64,000 nt of DNA, taken from NCBI GenBank assembly GCA_038206765.1, contig JBBRAM010000001.1, positions 1-64,000 on the forward strand, given 5' to 3'. Numbering within the stretch: the stretch's first letter is position 1; every line of letters begins with the position of its first letter. Made by a program: the position numbers and the translations under genes. Positions 1-7,445 of the stretch are shown here, piece by piece. Under the pieces are notes generated by a model. That model did no database searches and was not told the DNA's origin. It saw only the letters and a list, made by a program, of their open reading frames with translations. The stretch is from UKL13-2 sp038206765 (GTDB lineage Bacteria; Pseudomonadota; Gammaproteobacteria; Burkholderiales; Usitatibacteraceae).

Positions 1-909
1 GGTCGCACTTGTTGAGAAGAGCAGATTGGTGCCTTCATAGTACTCAACAGAAGCAACCGTTGTAGTACCACCGGTCGTGATGCCGGTGACTATTGGTATA
101 GCTTGTGGGAATGCGGTCGCAGTGATGGTGGCGGCATTGGCGGGGGCGGTGATGGCAATGGTGGGCGGGCTGCCGGTATTGCCGATGCTGATGCTGACGG
201 GCGGGGTGTTGACGCTGTTGCCAAGGCTGTCAAAGGCACGGGCGGTGAGGCTGTGGCTGCCTTGGGGGGCGGTGTTCCATGTGTAGGTGTAAGGAGCGGC
301 CACAGCAGTGCCGATGAGCTTGGTGCCGTCGTAGAAATCTACCCTCGTGATGGTGATGCCGGCAGCGGTGGCGGCACTGGCTACGAGTGTGACGCTGGCG
401 GGGGTGGTGAAGCTTGCGCCGTTGGCGGGGGCTGTAAGGTTGGCGGTGGTGCCAGCGCTGCTGCTGATGGTGACGATGGCCGGTGCGGAGGTGCTATAGC
501 CGTTGGGGCTGATGCCGTAGACGTTCCTGGCGGTGATGAAGCATTGGTAGGCGACACCGGGGGTGAGGTTTTCAATTAGGACTGACGTGGCGGCGGGGGT
601 TTGGCTGATTGCGGTGGCGGTGGGAATGACAACCGCAGGCTTGCCGGGAGTCGTACAGGTGCTTTGCTGTTCGCCTTCGGCTGCAGGGTAGAGCGTAATG
701 GTGGTGACGATGGCGGTGATGGTGCGGGTAGTGGTTCGGGTGATGGTTCGTGCGGCGTAACTAGCAGATACAAATAATGATGTTACGTCCGCAGTACGGC
801 TGTAATTGTTGTACGCGCTGGGATGTACAGACGCGCTCGCGCTGCCTTGCACGAGGAAGGCGCATAGGACGAAAACAAACGCGGCCAGATTTTTGAGATT
901 GAATTTCAA
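1..909 (-). CDS. Secreted multidomain protein with FN3 and Ig-like domains, N-terminal part (runs off the window)
   Basis: The minus-strand frame from a TTG codon at 909-907 to position 1 is open for 303 codons and continues outside the window. The first ~25 residues are a signal peptide (KFNLKNLAAF, then a hydrophobic stretch, ending around QGSASA). Residues ~68-137 read like a fibronectin type III domain (core LIENLTPGVAYQCFITARN). From ~144 there are tandem bacterial Ig-like (Big_9-type) domains with LTAPANGASF and VDFYDGTKLIGTAVA; a second begins near ITAPANAATI. TTG is chosen because an in-frame TAA lies 16 codons upstream and the signal peptide starts right there; no clear ribosome binding site is visible. 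Such N-termini occur on large adhesins and on Rhs-type polymorphic toxins. The toxin/immunity debris just upstream favours the second, but the diagnostic part is outside the window. Confidence 0.75.
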   Translation of the reverse strand, partial: MKFNLKNLAAFVFVLCAFLVQGSASASVHPSAYNNYSRTADVTSLFVSASYAARTITRTTTRTITAIVTTITLYPAAEGEQQSTCTTPGKPAVVIPTATAISQTPAATSVLIENLTPGVAYQCFITARNVYGISPNGYSTSAPAIVTISSSAGTTANLTAPANGASFTTPASVTLVASAATAAGITITRVDFYDGTKLIGTAVAAPYTYTWNTAPQGSHSLTARAFDSLGNSVNTPPVSISIGNTGSPPTIAITAPANAATITATAFPQAIPIVTGITTGGTTTVASVEYYEGTNLLFSTSAT

Positions 910-987
910 GTTGGTACGGCGGAAAATTGGTGGTTATTTTGTGAGGGGCGATCTGCCAAACTCTAGGTCTGGCGCGGGGTTTGGGGC
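895..987. repeat. Direct repeat copy 1 (~92 bp)
   Basis: Aligns with 1486-1577 at about 91% identity by eye (seven substitutions and one gap). It covers the first five codons of the Ig-like gene and ~78 bp of its upstream DNA, and contains one copy of the dispersed CTCTAG motif at 955-979. The stop codon of the 171-aa gene lies inside this copy. Confidence 0.85.
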
Positions 988-1478
988 AATGCTGCGGTGT
1001 CGATTTGCTCGTCTGAGCTACGTTTGCTGTTGTGCGCGTGATGTCCAATCGTGACAAAAATTTCGCCAGTTCCCTTATCGTGGAAAGCATGAGCTTGAGC
1101 CGTCAACAGACAGCCGCTATCTTCAAGTTTTTTATTCCATGATGCTGCTATATTTTTTGCAACCTCAAGCGTCTGCTGTTCTGATAGTTCATCGAACAGG
1201 CCAGTTATCTCTAAGAGATTCATCCAATATTGAATTGATGCATCGTTATGACCTGCTGTCTGTAGAGATTTATATATCGCCTCATCAAAAAGATCCTCAA
1301 CAAAAAAGCTTGCACCAATTTGTATCAAATTTGGACAAAATAGACGAGAAAACCAAAATATAAAATCAGCAGGAATTTTAAGTGCCTTATAAATTGATCT
1401 CACATAATCAAAACCTTTAACGTGATTAGGCAAGTTGGCAATTAAAAACTCTTCATATGAATTATTGGTCGCATTCAT
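963..1478 (-). CDS. Hypothetical protein, possible orphan immunity protein (171 aa)
   Basis: I do not recognise a named family. The protein is small, soluble and acidic to neutral, with no signal peptide. Notable segments are FWFSRLFCPNLIQIGASFF, a helical region with QYWMNLLEITGLFDELS, and near the C-terminus GEIFVTIGHHAH. The last ~10 residues are encoded by repeat copy 1, so the original C-terminus may have been replaced. The gene sits exactly between two direct repeats and upstream of a large secreted multidomain protein. Small lone genes in this position next to polymorphic toxins are commonly immunity proteins; that function is inference from context only. The start ATG is 7 bp past repeat copy 2 and has no strong ribosome binding site. 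Confidence 0.55.
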   Translation of the reverse strand: MNATNNSYEEFLIANLPNHVKGFDYVRSIYKALKIPADFIFWFSRLFCPNLIQIGASFFVEDLFDEAIYKSLQTAGHNDASIQYWMNLLEITGLFDELSEQQTLEVAKNIAASWNKKLEDSGCLLTAQAHAFHDKGTGEIFVTIGHHAHNSKRSSDEQIDTAALPQTPRQT

Positions 1479-1485
1479 TTTTTTG

Positions 1486-1577
1486 GAGATTGAATTTCAA
1501 GGTGGTACGGCGGGAAATTGGTGATTATTTGTGAGGTGTGATCTGCCAAACTCTAGGTCTGGAGAGGGGTTTGGGGC
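1486..1577. repeat. Direct repeat copy 2 (~92 bp)
   Basis: Second copy of the 895-987 segment, 591 bp away and in the same orientation. It carries the same truncated gene start (TTG AAA TTC AAT CTC on the minus strand), which here runs into unrelated sequence. It also holds a copy of the dispersed motif at 1545-1569. The arrangement looks like duplication of the 5' end of the Ig-like gene around an inserted cassette. Confidence 0.85.
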
Positions 1578-1618
1578 TGTTATTCGTCAATTTTAGGTCA
1601 GGCGCGAACATCTCATTT

Positions 1619-2023
1619 TTATTCTAATTTTTTAACCTCAATTTTTTTCGCCAAAAGAAGCACCATCGCACCATAAACAGGCTCGATCTCAAGAAAGCAT
1701 AATTTTTCAGCCTCAATGACATGTATTTTTTCCATGAAAGGGCTCCACTCCAAGTCTTTTGGCAGCGGATATTTTTCACGCATTAAAAAATATATCTTGT
1801 CTCTGACTTCGTCTGTAATTTCATTTCTTTTCGCAACAAAATTGACTCGGTCAATAATGTTTGATCTACGCATACCGGTTACTAGCACATCATCCACTCC
1901 TTCGGCGTGAATCGACCATTGAATGCCTCGTCTGTCAGATATCAATAATTTCACGCTTTTTTCAGCAGATGAAATTGTTACCGATAAAAAATCAGCTTCA
2001 ACCAGTTCACTTAAATTTATCAT
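1619..2023 (-). CDS. Putative immunity protein paired with an Rhs-type toxin tail (134 aa)
   Basis: Small cytosolic protein with no signal peptide and no family I can name. It begins MINLSELVEADF and has a mixed charged core with SIHAEGVDDVLVTGM and EKIHVIEAEKLCFLEIEP. Its start ATG lies 8 bp after the stop codon of the toxin-tail remnant at 2032-2217, and a good GAGGA ribosome binding site overlaps that junction. Toxin tail followed immediately by a small unrelated gene is the standard layout of contact-dependent polymorphic toxins, where the second gene protects the producer. Base composition here is visibly more A+T-rich than in the housekeeping genes, as is common for such cassettes. The role is inferred from position; the reading frame itself is well supported. 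Confidence 0.6.
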   Translation of the reverse strand: MINLSELVEADFLSVTISSAEKSVKLLISDRRGIQWSIHAEGVDDVLVTGMRRSNIIDRVNFVAKRNEITDEVRDKIYFLMREKYPLPKDLEWSPFMEKIHVIEAEKLCFLEIEPVYGAMVLLLAKKIEVKKLE

Positions 2024-2031
2024 TTAAATCC

Positions 2032-2217
2032 TCACTGTTTTGGAAATTCAACGGGTGAAACATCACGGCCTGGATGTTGTCGTTCCCCATCTTTCCACTC
2101 GTGAACGTGTGGTTTGTCGTAGCCTTGATGCGGCTTGTCAATATCAAGTTCAGGCCTCCCATCAGCGCCGTATTTTCGCGAACGACGTGACCCATCAATC
2201 CATTGGCCTGGCGGGCC
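2032..2217 (-). pseudogene. C-terminal remnant of an Rhs-type polymorphic toxin
   Basis: The last ~60 codons of the minus-strand frame read GPPGQWIDGSRRSRKYG, then DGRPELDIDKPHQGYD, then PHVHEWKDGERQHPGRDVSP. The pattern of aspartate-rich DIDKPHQGY, HVHEW-x2-G-x-R and a terminal PGRDVSP is what I know from tails of Rhs/polymorphic toxins. No Rhs core is present upstream: above about 2217 the frame runs into DNA that encodes an SRAP fragment on the other strand, and no plausible start exists. It is therefore a truncated tail, left by recombination, still coupled to the downstream immunity-like gene. The family name is from memory and needs a profile search. Confidence 0.55.
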
Positions 2218-2231
2218 TGTCGACGGAACTG

Positions 2232-2396
2232 CTAGTGCGCAATATTGTGCGCAGGAATGACGATGCGCATGTTGAACGCAAATGTGTAGCCGCACGTTTC
2301 GGTTTGGTCCCAATTTGGGCGAAACCGGAAGGTGTCGAAAAACCGCGACTGAAATTTGCCACGCACAATGCTCGCGTCGAAACCGTTGGCCAACTT
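2232..2396 (+). pseudogene. Internal fragment of an SRAP (HMCES/YedK) peptidase gene
   Basis: A plus-strand frame contains RNDDAHVERK, AARFGLVPIWAK and THNARVETVGQL in the order and spacing of SRAP-domain proteins (consensus RxGLxPxWA followed by NARxETV). SRAP proteins form a covalent link to abasic sites in single-stranded DNA through Cys2. Here both the N-terminus with Cys2 and the C-terminal half with the catalytic His are absent: the flanking DNA on the left encodes the Rhs-type tail on the other strand, and the frame continues rightward into unrelated sequence. Only about 55 codons remain, so it cannot be functional. It marks a recombination junction in this region. Confidence 0.55.
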
Positions 2397-2462
2397 CTCA
2401 GTTTCAATTTTGTTAATACTTGCACGAACATAAGTTGTTGCCATATTGTTTTTTATTGCAAA

Positions 2463-3383
2463 CTACGATTTGTATAGCTTCGGCGCTGCCAAGGCGCCCT
2501 TTGGCAGCGTCTTTAGTAGCGGTACGAGCTGCTGTAAAAATGCCACCAGCGCTGATGTGCGTCGCCACACAATCGCAATCCGTCGATGGGGTGCGGGTTC
2601 GACAAACGGAATCAGCACAATGTTGGGCGTGGGCGGAACGGGGGGCTGCACCGTCAGTGCCGGGAGCAGTGTCATGCCGACATTGGCTGAGACCATATGG
2701 CGAAGCGTCTCTAAGCTAGTGGCTCGGAACCCGGCGCGCTCACCCACCCCCGCCATTTGGCAAACCTCCAGCGCTTGATCACGCAGGCAGTGGCCGTCGT
2801 CTAGCAACAGTAATCGCTCATTGGCGAGATCGCTTAACTTAACCTTTTTTTGTTTGGCAAGCGGGCTGCCTTTGGGCACGGCCAGCACAAATGATTCTTC
2901 AAATAAAAACTCGGCGTGCAATGTATCGTCGTGAATCGGCAGCGCCAAAATGCCCGCATCTAGTTCACCATCATGCAATTTTTTAAGGATGCTCTCGGTC
3001 TTTTCTTCAAACAGCATGAGCTCTAACTTTGGGAATTTTTTTACAATATTGGGCACCACGTGCGGCAATAAATAAGGGCCCAGTGTGGGAAAAATACCGA
3101 TCTTTACCATGCCAGATTCCGGATCTTTGGCGCGGCGGGCGATATTCTTGATTTCGTCGGCTTCACGCAATATTGCGCGGGCGCGGGCAACGACGGCCAC
3201 GCCAACGTCGGTGAGCATGACGTTGCGCGGGTTGCGCTCAATCAGCGGTACGCCGAGCTCATCCTCAAATTTTTTGATTTGCGTGGAGAGCGTCGGCTGC
3301 GAGACAAAGCTGGCCTCGGCGGCACGGCCGAAATGTTTGAGGTCAGCCAGCGCTACCAAGTAGCGAAGATCACGTAAATTCAT
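2463..3383 (-). CDS. oxyR: OxyR, hydrogen-peroxide-sensing LysR-type regulator
   Basis: A 306-aa LysR-family protein. The N-terminal helix-turn-helix (residues ~1-60) contains RAAEASFVSQPTLSTQIKKF and the C-terminal domain is the effector/redox domain. The match to E. coli OxyR is close along the whole length (KIGIFPTLGPYLLPHVVP; DDGHCLRDQALEVC; FRATSLETLRHMV; TLLPAL). The two redox-active cysteines fall at C199 and C208, the same numbers as in E. coli. OxyR forms a disulfide on oxidation and activates peroxide defence genes. No catalase or ahpC is adjacent here, so its targets must be elsewhere apart from possible autoregulation in the 3384-3589 divergent gap. The downstream (left) neighbour is the scarred toxin region. 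Confidence 0.95.
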   Translation of the reverse strand: MNLRDLRYLVALADLKHFGRAAEASFVSQPTLSTQIKKFEDELGVPLIERNPRNVMLTDVGVAVVARARAILREADEIKNIARRAKDPESGMVKIGIFPTLGPYLLPHVVPNIVKKFPKLELMLFEEKTESILKKLHDGELDAGILALPIHDDTLHAEFLFEESFVLAVPKGSPLAKQKKVKLSDLANERLLLLDDGHCLRDQALEVCQMAGVGERAGFRATSLETLRHMVSANVGMTLLPALTVQPPVPPTPNIVLIPFVEPAPHRRIAIVWRRTSALVAFLQQLVPLLKTLPKGALAAPKLYKS

Positions 3384-3589
3384 TTTTATTCCTATTGAGC
3401 GGGACTATCGCTATTATGATGGCAATCGAATTGTAGAATTGCCCAAAAGAAAAGTGTCGGCTGACGCTAGGTCGAACTATCAGTGGGGTTTATTGCCTTC
3501 ATCGCCCTCATTGCTCTTATTGCTCTTATTGTCCGCATCGCCGGTATTGTTTTCAACGCTTTTCCCCTCCACCAAACATCGGAACGACG

Positions 3590-3805
3590 ATGCAAAAATT
3601 TGGTTTTCGTATTCGGACCCAAACCGGTCTTGTGGTTGAGAATCTGGCTATTCAAGCGGAATCGCAAGATCAGGCTGAAATAAAACTGCGCATGATGTAT
3701 CACCATGCGACCGTATTGGAGTGTCGGGTGCTCGATGATTTGCCGCGCGGCGACGGGACGGATTTAGAGGGCGCGATTTCGCTGATTATTGGCAAGGGCG
3801 AATAA
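3590..3805 (+). CDS. Small hypothetical protein (71 aa)
   Basis: Begins MQKFGFRIRTQTGLVVENLA and ends in AISLIIGKGE; predicted small, soluble, alpha/beta. A GGAA ribosome binding site lies just before the ATG. It is divergent from oxyR and convergent with the parA-like gene. The frame has natural-looking codon use and no overlapping better candidate, so I take it as real. The family is not recognised. The 206 bp gap to oxyR contains an imperfect short tandem repeat of ATTGCTCTT around 3508-3530, and is the likely site of divergent promoters. Confidence 0.6.
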   Translation: MQKFGFRIRTQTGLVVENLAIQAESQDQAEIKLRMMYHHATVLECRVLDDLPRGDGTDLEGAISLIIGKGE

Positions 3806-3835
3806 CGCCGGTAACGCTGCCTGACGAGCCGCCGA

Positions 3836-4609
3836 CTACGCGGCCATCGCCAAGAAATCGTTCGCTTTTAGTTCCTCATACAAGGCCTGATAATCTTGCG
3901 CACCCCGACTGCCCGGCGCGTGTTCAAACACATCGGTTTCGGCGTAGGGACTCTCGGCAATTGATACACTTTCGGCGATGCGTGTCTCGCATAATTCAAC
4001 GCCAAAGCGCTCGCGGAAGGTGTTGTAAATTTCCCAAGACATTTTACGCCGGCCATCAAAGCGCGTAATGACATAACGCCGTTCAATCCGCTTCTTCAGT
4101 ACTGGCCCCAACGCATTCAAGGTTTTTTCAACCTGAATCGCCCCTTTGACGGCCAAATAATCGGCCGATACCGGCACCAGCACTTTGTCCGCCGCAAAAA
4201 TAGCCGAAAGCGACAACACGCCCAGAAGCGGGCTGCAATCCATAATGACCGGCCGCACCCCGTTCAAATTTTCGCGGATGAGTGCAAGCTTAAGCCGGTT
4301 TAAAATATTAGGCCCTTTGCCGAACTGGGTATCAACTTTCGCAAGTTCCAAATGGGCCGGAATCAGGCTCGAATGACGTTCAGTTTGGCGCACCAATTCA
4401 CTCAACGATTTGTTGTCGCGATAAAACGCATACAGACTAGTTTCGCTTGTCACGGCGCTAATGCCGCTGAGCATCGAGAGATGGCCTTGCGGATCGAGAT
4501 CAATCGTAAGCGGCGATTCGCCAGCCCGCGCGAGTGCAGCAGCGAGATTAAGCGCCGTTGTGGTCTTGCCAACCCCACCTTTTTGATTGAACACCGTAAT
4601 GCGCGGCAT
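3836..4609 (-). CDS. ParA/MinD-family ATPase (lone, no ParB partner)
   Basis: A 257-aa P-loop ATPase with the deviant Walker A motif KGGVGKTTT at residues 10-18, switch region DLDPQGH near residue 40 and the later MDCSPLLGVLS motif. These are the hallmarks of ParA-type ATPases (AAA family, Soj/MinD-like), which form nucleotide-dependent dimers on DNA or membrane and position cargo. No N-terminal DNA-binding extension is present, which fits chromosomal rather than plasmid type Ia ParA. No parB or parS is visible next to it, so a role in chromosome partition is not implied; lone ParA proteins also position chemoreceptor arrays or other machines. The upstream ~350 bp contain only a terminator-like hairpin. 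Confidence 0.85.
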   Translation of the reverse strand: MPRITVFNQKGGVGKTTTALNLAAALARAGESPLTIDLDPQGHLSMLSGISAVTSETSLYAFYRDNKSLSELVRQTERHSSLIPAHLELAKVDTQFGKGPNILNRLKLALIRENLNGVRPVIMDCSPLLGVLSLSAIFAADKVLVPVSADYLAVKGAIQVEKTLNALGPVLKKRIERRYVITRFDGRRKMSWEIYNTFRERFGVELCETRIAESVSIAESPYAETDVFEHAPGSRGAQDYQALYEELKANDFLAMAA

Positions 4610-4864
4610 GATTTGCGCCTTCTGTTTTTCTATTCAACACAAGCCCGCGTGCCGGAATGAAAAGAAATTTTTGAATGGACACTTTGATGCGACTTCTGAT
4701 TTTTTACTTTTGCCGATCTCTGAGATTCACTTTACAAGCGCGACAGTGACCACCAGATCGACAAACTAACCCAAACGCGGACGCGAAAGCAAAGATATAC
4801 CAAACGCTTCTTGGACTTTTTAGCACGAAATCAACCATTTAACAAGGGTATCTCAACCAGCACG

Positions 4865-4918
4865 CTAAAAAATAGCGCTAAGTATTGGCATTTATCTCGA
4901 AGCGCAGCTATTTTTTAG
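4865..4918 (-). terminator. Likely rho-independent terminator of the rib/gdpD operon
   Basis: The arms CTAAAAAATAGC (from 4865) and GCTATTTTTTAG (ending 4918) are perfect complements, extended by GCGCT/AGCGC with a three-base bulge. Each arm carries a run of six A or T, so it may work in both directions. It sits 45 bp past the gdpD stop. Nothing else is visible in the gap 4610-4962. Confidence 0.55.
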
Positions 4919-4962
4919 TGGTTCGACCGGTTGGCTTATTTTGTTAAGCCGGCGATTAACGA

Positions 4963-5841
4963 TCACGACATCGGCGGTAGTGAAATTGAGAGCCAGTCTG
5001 CGTCCGAAGCCTGACCAGGCGCCGGATTGCGCATGGCGCGACCACCGTCATGCAACTCGGCTGGGAAACGCTTCGCCATGACTTCAAGATTGTCCGTAAA
5101 GAAGCCGTCCACGCCCATCGCCAACAACGTGGCTGCGCGGTCAATATCGTTAACAGTATAGGTGAGCACATGAAATCCGTGATCGTGAAAAAACCGAACC
5201 AGTTCGGGCGTTAGCTTGGCGTGATGACAATGCAGCGATACGCATTGCAGGGCTTGCAAGGCAGCTAACTGCGATTTATCAGGTGCATCTACCAGCAGAC
5301 CCATTGGCACTGCCGAAGCGCCCGGAGTAGCCTTGGTGGCAGCGTCACGGGCGGCCTGAAGCGCCACAACGCTAAACGATGTCATCAATGGTTTCACCAG
5401 CCGATCTCGCCAGAGCTCCGCGCAAAGCTCGGCGACCAACTTGCCGGTTTCGGCATCGCGACTTGGGCAGGGCTTAATCTCAACGTTAGCCATGATGCCG
5501 AGGCCATGCAAATAATGCGCGACGGCTGAAAAACGCGGAATTTTTTCGCCAACGAATTTTGCGCTATGCCAGGCGCCCGCTTCATATTTCTCTAACGCGG
5601 CCATCGTCATTGCCGACGCCAAGCCCTGGCCATTAGTGGTGCGATCAACAGTATCGTCGTGCATTAAGAACGCAATATTATCGGCCGATAATTTGACATC
5701 AAATTCAACCGCGCCATAGCCATGCGCATACCCGCATTTCATGGCCGCTAGCGTATTTTCAGGGGCAAGACTGCCACCACCCCGGTGCGCAAACAAGGTT
5801 GGATATGGCCATGCCGGGGCGCCACTGGAAGGTATATTCAT
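4963..5841 (-). CDS. ugpQ: Glycerophosphodiester phosphodiesterase
   Basis: A 292-aa GDPD-family enzyme that hydrolyses glycerophosphodiesters (deacylated phospholipids) to glycerol-3-phosphate and an alcohol. The catalytic set is present: H19-R20 (FAHRGGG), E28-N29 (APENTLAA), E46 and D48 (EFDVKLS) and H61 (MHDDTVDRTT). A longer frame reaches 5892, but the ATG at 5841 has a strong AGGAG site at good distance and leaves an 11 bp gap to pgpA instead of a 40 bp overlap, so I choose it. There is no signal peptide, so it is the cytosolic UgpQ type. It is the last gene of the rib-nusB-thiL-pgpA operon and is followed by a terminator. Pairing with pgpA suggests a phospholipid-turnover link. Confidence 0.9.
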   Translation of the reverse strand: MNIPSSGAPAWPYPTLFAHRGGGSLAPENTLAAMKCGYAHGYGAVEFDVKLSADNIAFLMHDDTVDRTTNGQGLASAMTMAALEKYEAGAWHSAKFVGEKIPRFSAVAHYLHGLGIMANVEIKPCPSRDAETGKLVAELCAELWRDRLVKPLMTSFSVVALQAARDAATKATPGASAVPMGLLVDAPDKSQLAALQALQCVSLHCHHAKLTPELVRFFHDHGFHVLTYTVNDIDRAATLLAMGVDGFFTDNLEVMAKRFPAELHDGGRAMRNPAPGQASDADWLSISLPPMS

Positions 5842-5852
5842 CGCCTCACTCC

Positions 5853-6344
5853 TCATAAACGTACTCCATCGAGAATACTGCGGAGGAACCACAATCCGAT
5901 GATCGAGTAAATGGCTGCAAGCAGATCATCGAACATCACACCAAAGCCGCCCTTAATGCGGCGATCCGCCACGCTAATCGGCCAAGGTTTAACGATATCA
6001 AACACCCTAAACAGGATAAATGCAACGATAACGCCCGCAATACTAAGCGGCGCAAACGCCAACACCAACAAGTATGCGGCAATTTCATCGACCACAATAC
6101 TGCCATGGTCTGATACGCCGAGCGCCTTGCCAGCAACATCTGATGCCCAAATGCCCACGACAAAAAAGATGGCTGCCACCAGCAAGACCGCAGTCTGCCC
6201 GCCGACAAGGTGCGCTAAAAAGAAAAACGGCAATGCCGCGAGCGTGCCAAACGTCCCAGGTGCTTTTGGCGCCAAACCGGAACCAAAGCCTAACGCGAGA
6301 AAATGCGCGGGGTGCCTAAAGAGAAATTCGCGAGTTGGGCGCAT
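5853..6344 (-). CDS. pgpA: Phosphatidylglycerophosphatase A
   Basis: A 163-aa inner-membrane enzyme that dephosphorylates phosphatidylglycerol phosphate to phosphatidylglycerol. The family signature is clear: GFGSGLAPKAPGTFGTLAA near residue 19, SDHGSIVVDEIAAY near residue 79, and KPWPISVADRRIKGGFGVMFDD toward the C-terminus, with about four hydrophobic segments. Length is usual for the family. The start ATG at 6344 is preceded by only six bases before a 16-unit TGTGT repeat, so there is no ordinary ribosome binding site. The reading frame is open through the whole repeat up to a TAA at 6440-6438, but with no start codon inside. Expression may depend on the repeat or on coupling to thiL. Confidence 0.95.
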   Translation of the reverse strand: MRPTREFLFRHPAHFLALGFGSGLAPKAPGTFGTLAALPFFFLAHLVGGQTAVLLVAAIFFVVGIWASDVAGKALGVSDHGSIVVDEIAAYLLVLAFAPLSIAGVIVAFILFRVFDIVKPWPISVADRRIKGGFGVMFDDLLAAIYSIIGLWFLRSILDGVRL

Positions 6345-6350
6345 TTTGTG

Positions 6351-6432
6351 TGTGTTGTGTTGTGTTGTGTTGTGTTGTGTTGTGTTGTGTTGTGTTGTGT
6401 TGTGTTGTGTTGTGTTGTGTTGTGTTGTGTTG
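6351..6432. repeat. Pentanucleotide microsatellite (TGTGT)16 upstream of pgpA
   Basis: Sixteen perfect copies of TGTGT (ACACA on the coding strand of pgpA) fill 6351-6430, with two further bases. It lies in the 111 bp gap between the thiL stop (6456) and the pgpA start (6344), inside an otherwise tight operon. Perfect arrays of this length change copy number by slippage. Confidence 0.98.
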
Positions 6433-6455
6433 GATTTTTATTTGAATTGCATTGA

Positions 6456-7418
6456 TCACTGGAAATGATCAAAGCCGCCGATGCTTGGCGTGATGTCTTG
6501 GCCTGCACCATCAACAACGATCACAGCATTTTCACCATTTTGCATGGCACCAATCCGCGTCACTGCGACACCCAGCTGCTCACCAATGATTGGGATCTGC
6601 TGCCGCGCAGACTCGGGTGCGGTAAAACAAAGTTCATATTCATCGCCTCCAGCCAATGCGCAGGCATCGCGCCGATCCGCGCGGAGGTTGAGCAAGCCGG
6701 CGTGCATCGGCACATCGTCACGGTTGATGAGGGCCTGCAAATTTGACCGCTCGGCAATATGCCCTAAATCGGCCACCAAGCCATCCGAAATATCTATCGC
6801 CGCATTTGCTACGGCCAGCAAGGCCTTACCTAACTCAACCCGCGCAGTTGGTAGCAGGCGGCGCGCCTCAACGGCACGAAACACGTTTGGTGGCAGCGTA
6901 ATTTTAGCTTCGTGATGAAGCAGCGCGAGGGACGCCGCCCCGAGCGCGCCCGATACCCAGATATCATCGCCCGCCTTTGCGGTATCGCGCCGCAACCCTT
7001 GCCCAGTCTGGAGTTCACCAAATATCGTAACGGCAATCGACAGCGGACCGCGCGTGGTGTTGCCACCAATCAGCGAGACGCTATATCGCTGTGCCAGCGC
7101 GAAAAACCCGCGCGAGAATGCTTCCAGCCAAGCGTCGTCAATGGTGGGCAACGTCAGTGAGAGCATCACAAAGCGCGGCGTAGCGCCCATTGCAGCAAGG
7201 TCGGATAAATTGACGGCGAGCGCTTTATAGCCCAGTTTTTCAGCATCAGCGTCGGGGAAAAAATGGGTGCCAGAGCCAAGCGTGTCCGTTGAAACCGCCA
7301 GTTCTACACCCGGCTTGGAGCGTATCAACGCACAATCGTCGCCAATCCCCAACACCACGTCTGGGTCGTGAGCGGGACGATTGAAGTAGCGGTCAATAAG
7401 GGCGAATTCAGGCGTCAT
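6456..7418 (-). CDS. thiL: Thiamine-monophosphate kinase
   Basis: A 320-aa ThiL, which phosphorylates thiamine monophosphate to thiamine diphosphate, the active cofactor. Typical motifs: the N-terminal FALIDRYF, GIGDDCALI near residue 24, STDTLGSGTHFFPD, YKALAVNLSDLAAMGATP (the AIR-synthase-like ATP-binding segment) and AIDISDGLVADLGHIAE near residue 212. Length is normal. It follows nusB after a 27 bp gap on the same strand and precedes pgpA, an order common in proteobacteria. Nothing in the upstream DNA looks like a TPP riboswitch, so regulation probably follows the operon promoter before ribBA. Confidence 0.95.
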   Translation of the reverse strand: MTPEFALIDRYFNRPAHDPDVVLGIGDDCALIRSKPGVELAVSTDTLGSGTHFFPDADAEKLGYKALAVNLSDLAAMGATPRFVMLSLTLPTIDDAWLEAFSRGFFALAQRYSVSLIGGNTTRGPLSIAVTIFGELQTGQGLRRDTAKAGDDIWVSGALGAASLALLHHEAKITLPPNVFRAVEARRLLPTARVELGKALLAVANAAIDISDGLVADLGHIAERSNLQALINRDDVPMHAGLLNLRADRRDACALAGGDEYELCFTAPESARQQIPIIGEQLGVAVTRIGAMQNGENAVIVVDGAGQDITPSIGGFDHFQ

Positions 7419-7445
7419 ACATGCGCCACGCGAAATGAAATGGAA

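Noticed and set aside
103..579. Plus-strand glycine/aspartate-rich 158-codon frame at the left edge
   Set aside because: Antisense shadow of the FN3/Ig-like gene, whose minus frame matches known domains.
5911..6468. Plus-strand 185-codon frame over pgpA and the TGTGT repeat
   Set aside because: It is antisense to pgpA with Asn/Ala/Thr-rich random composition and runs through the microsatellite; pgpA is the clear real gene.
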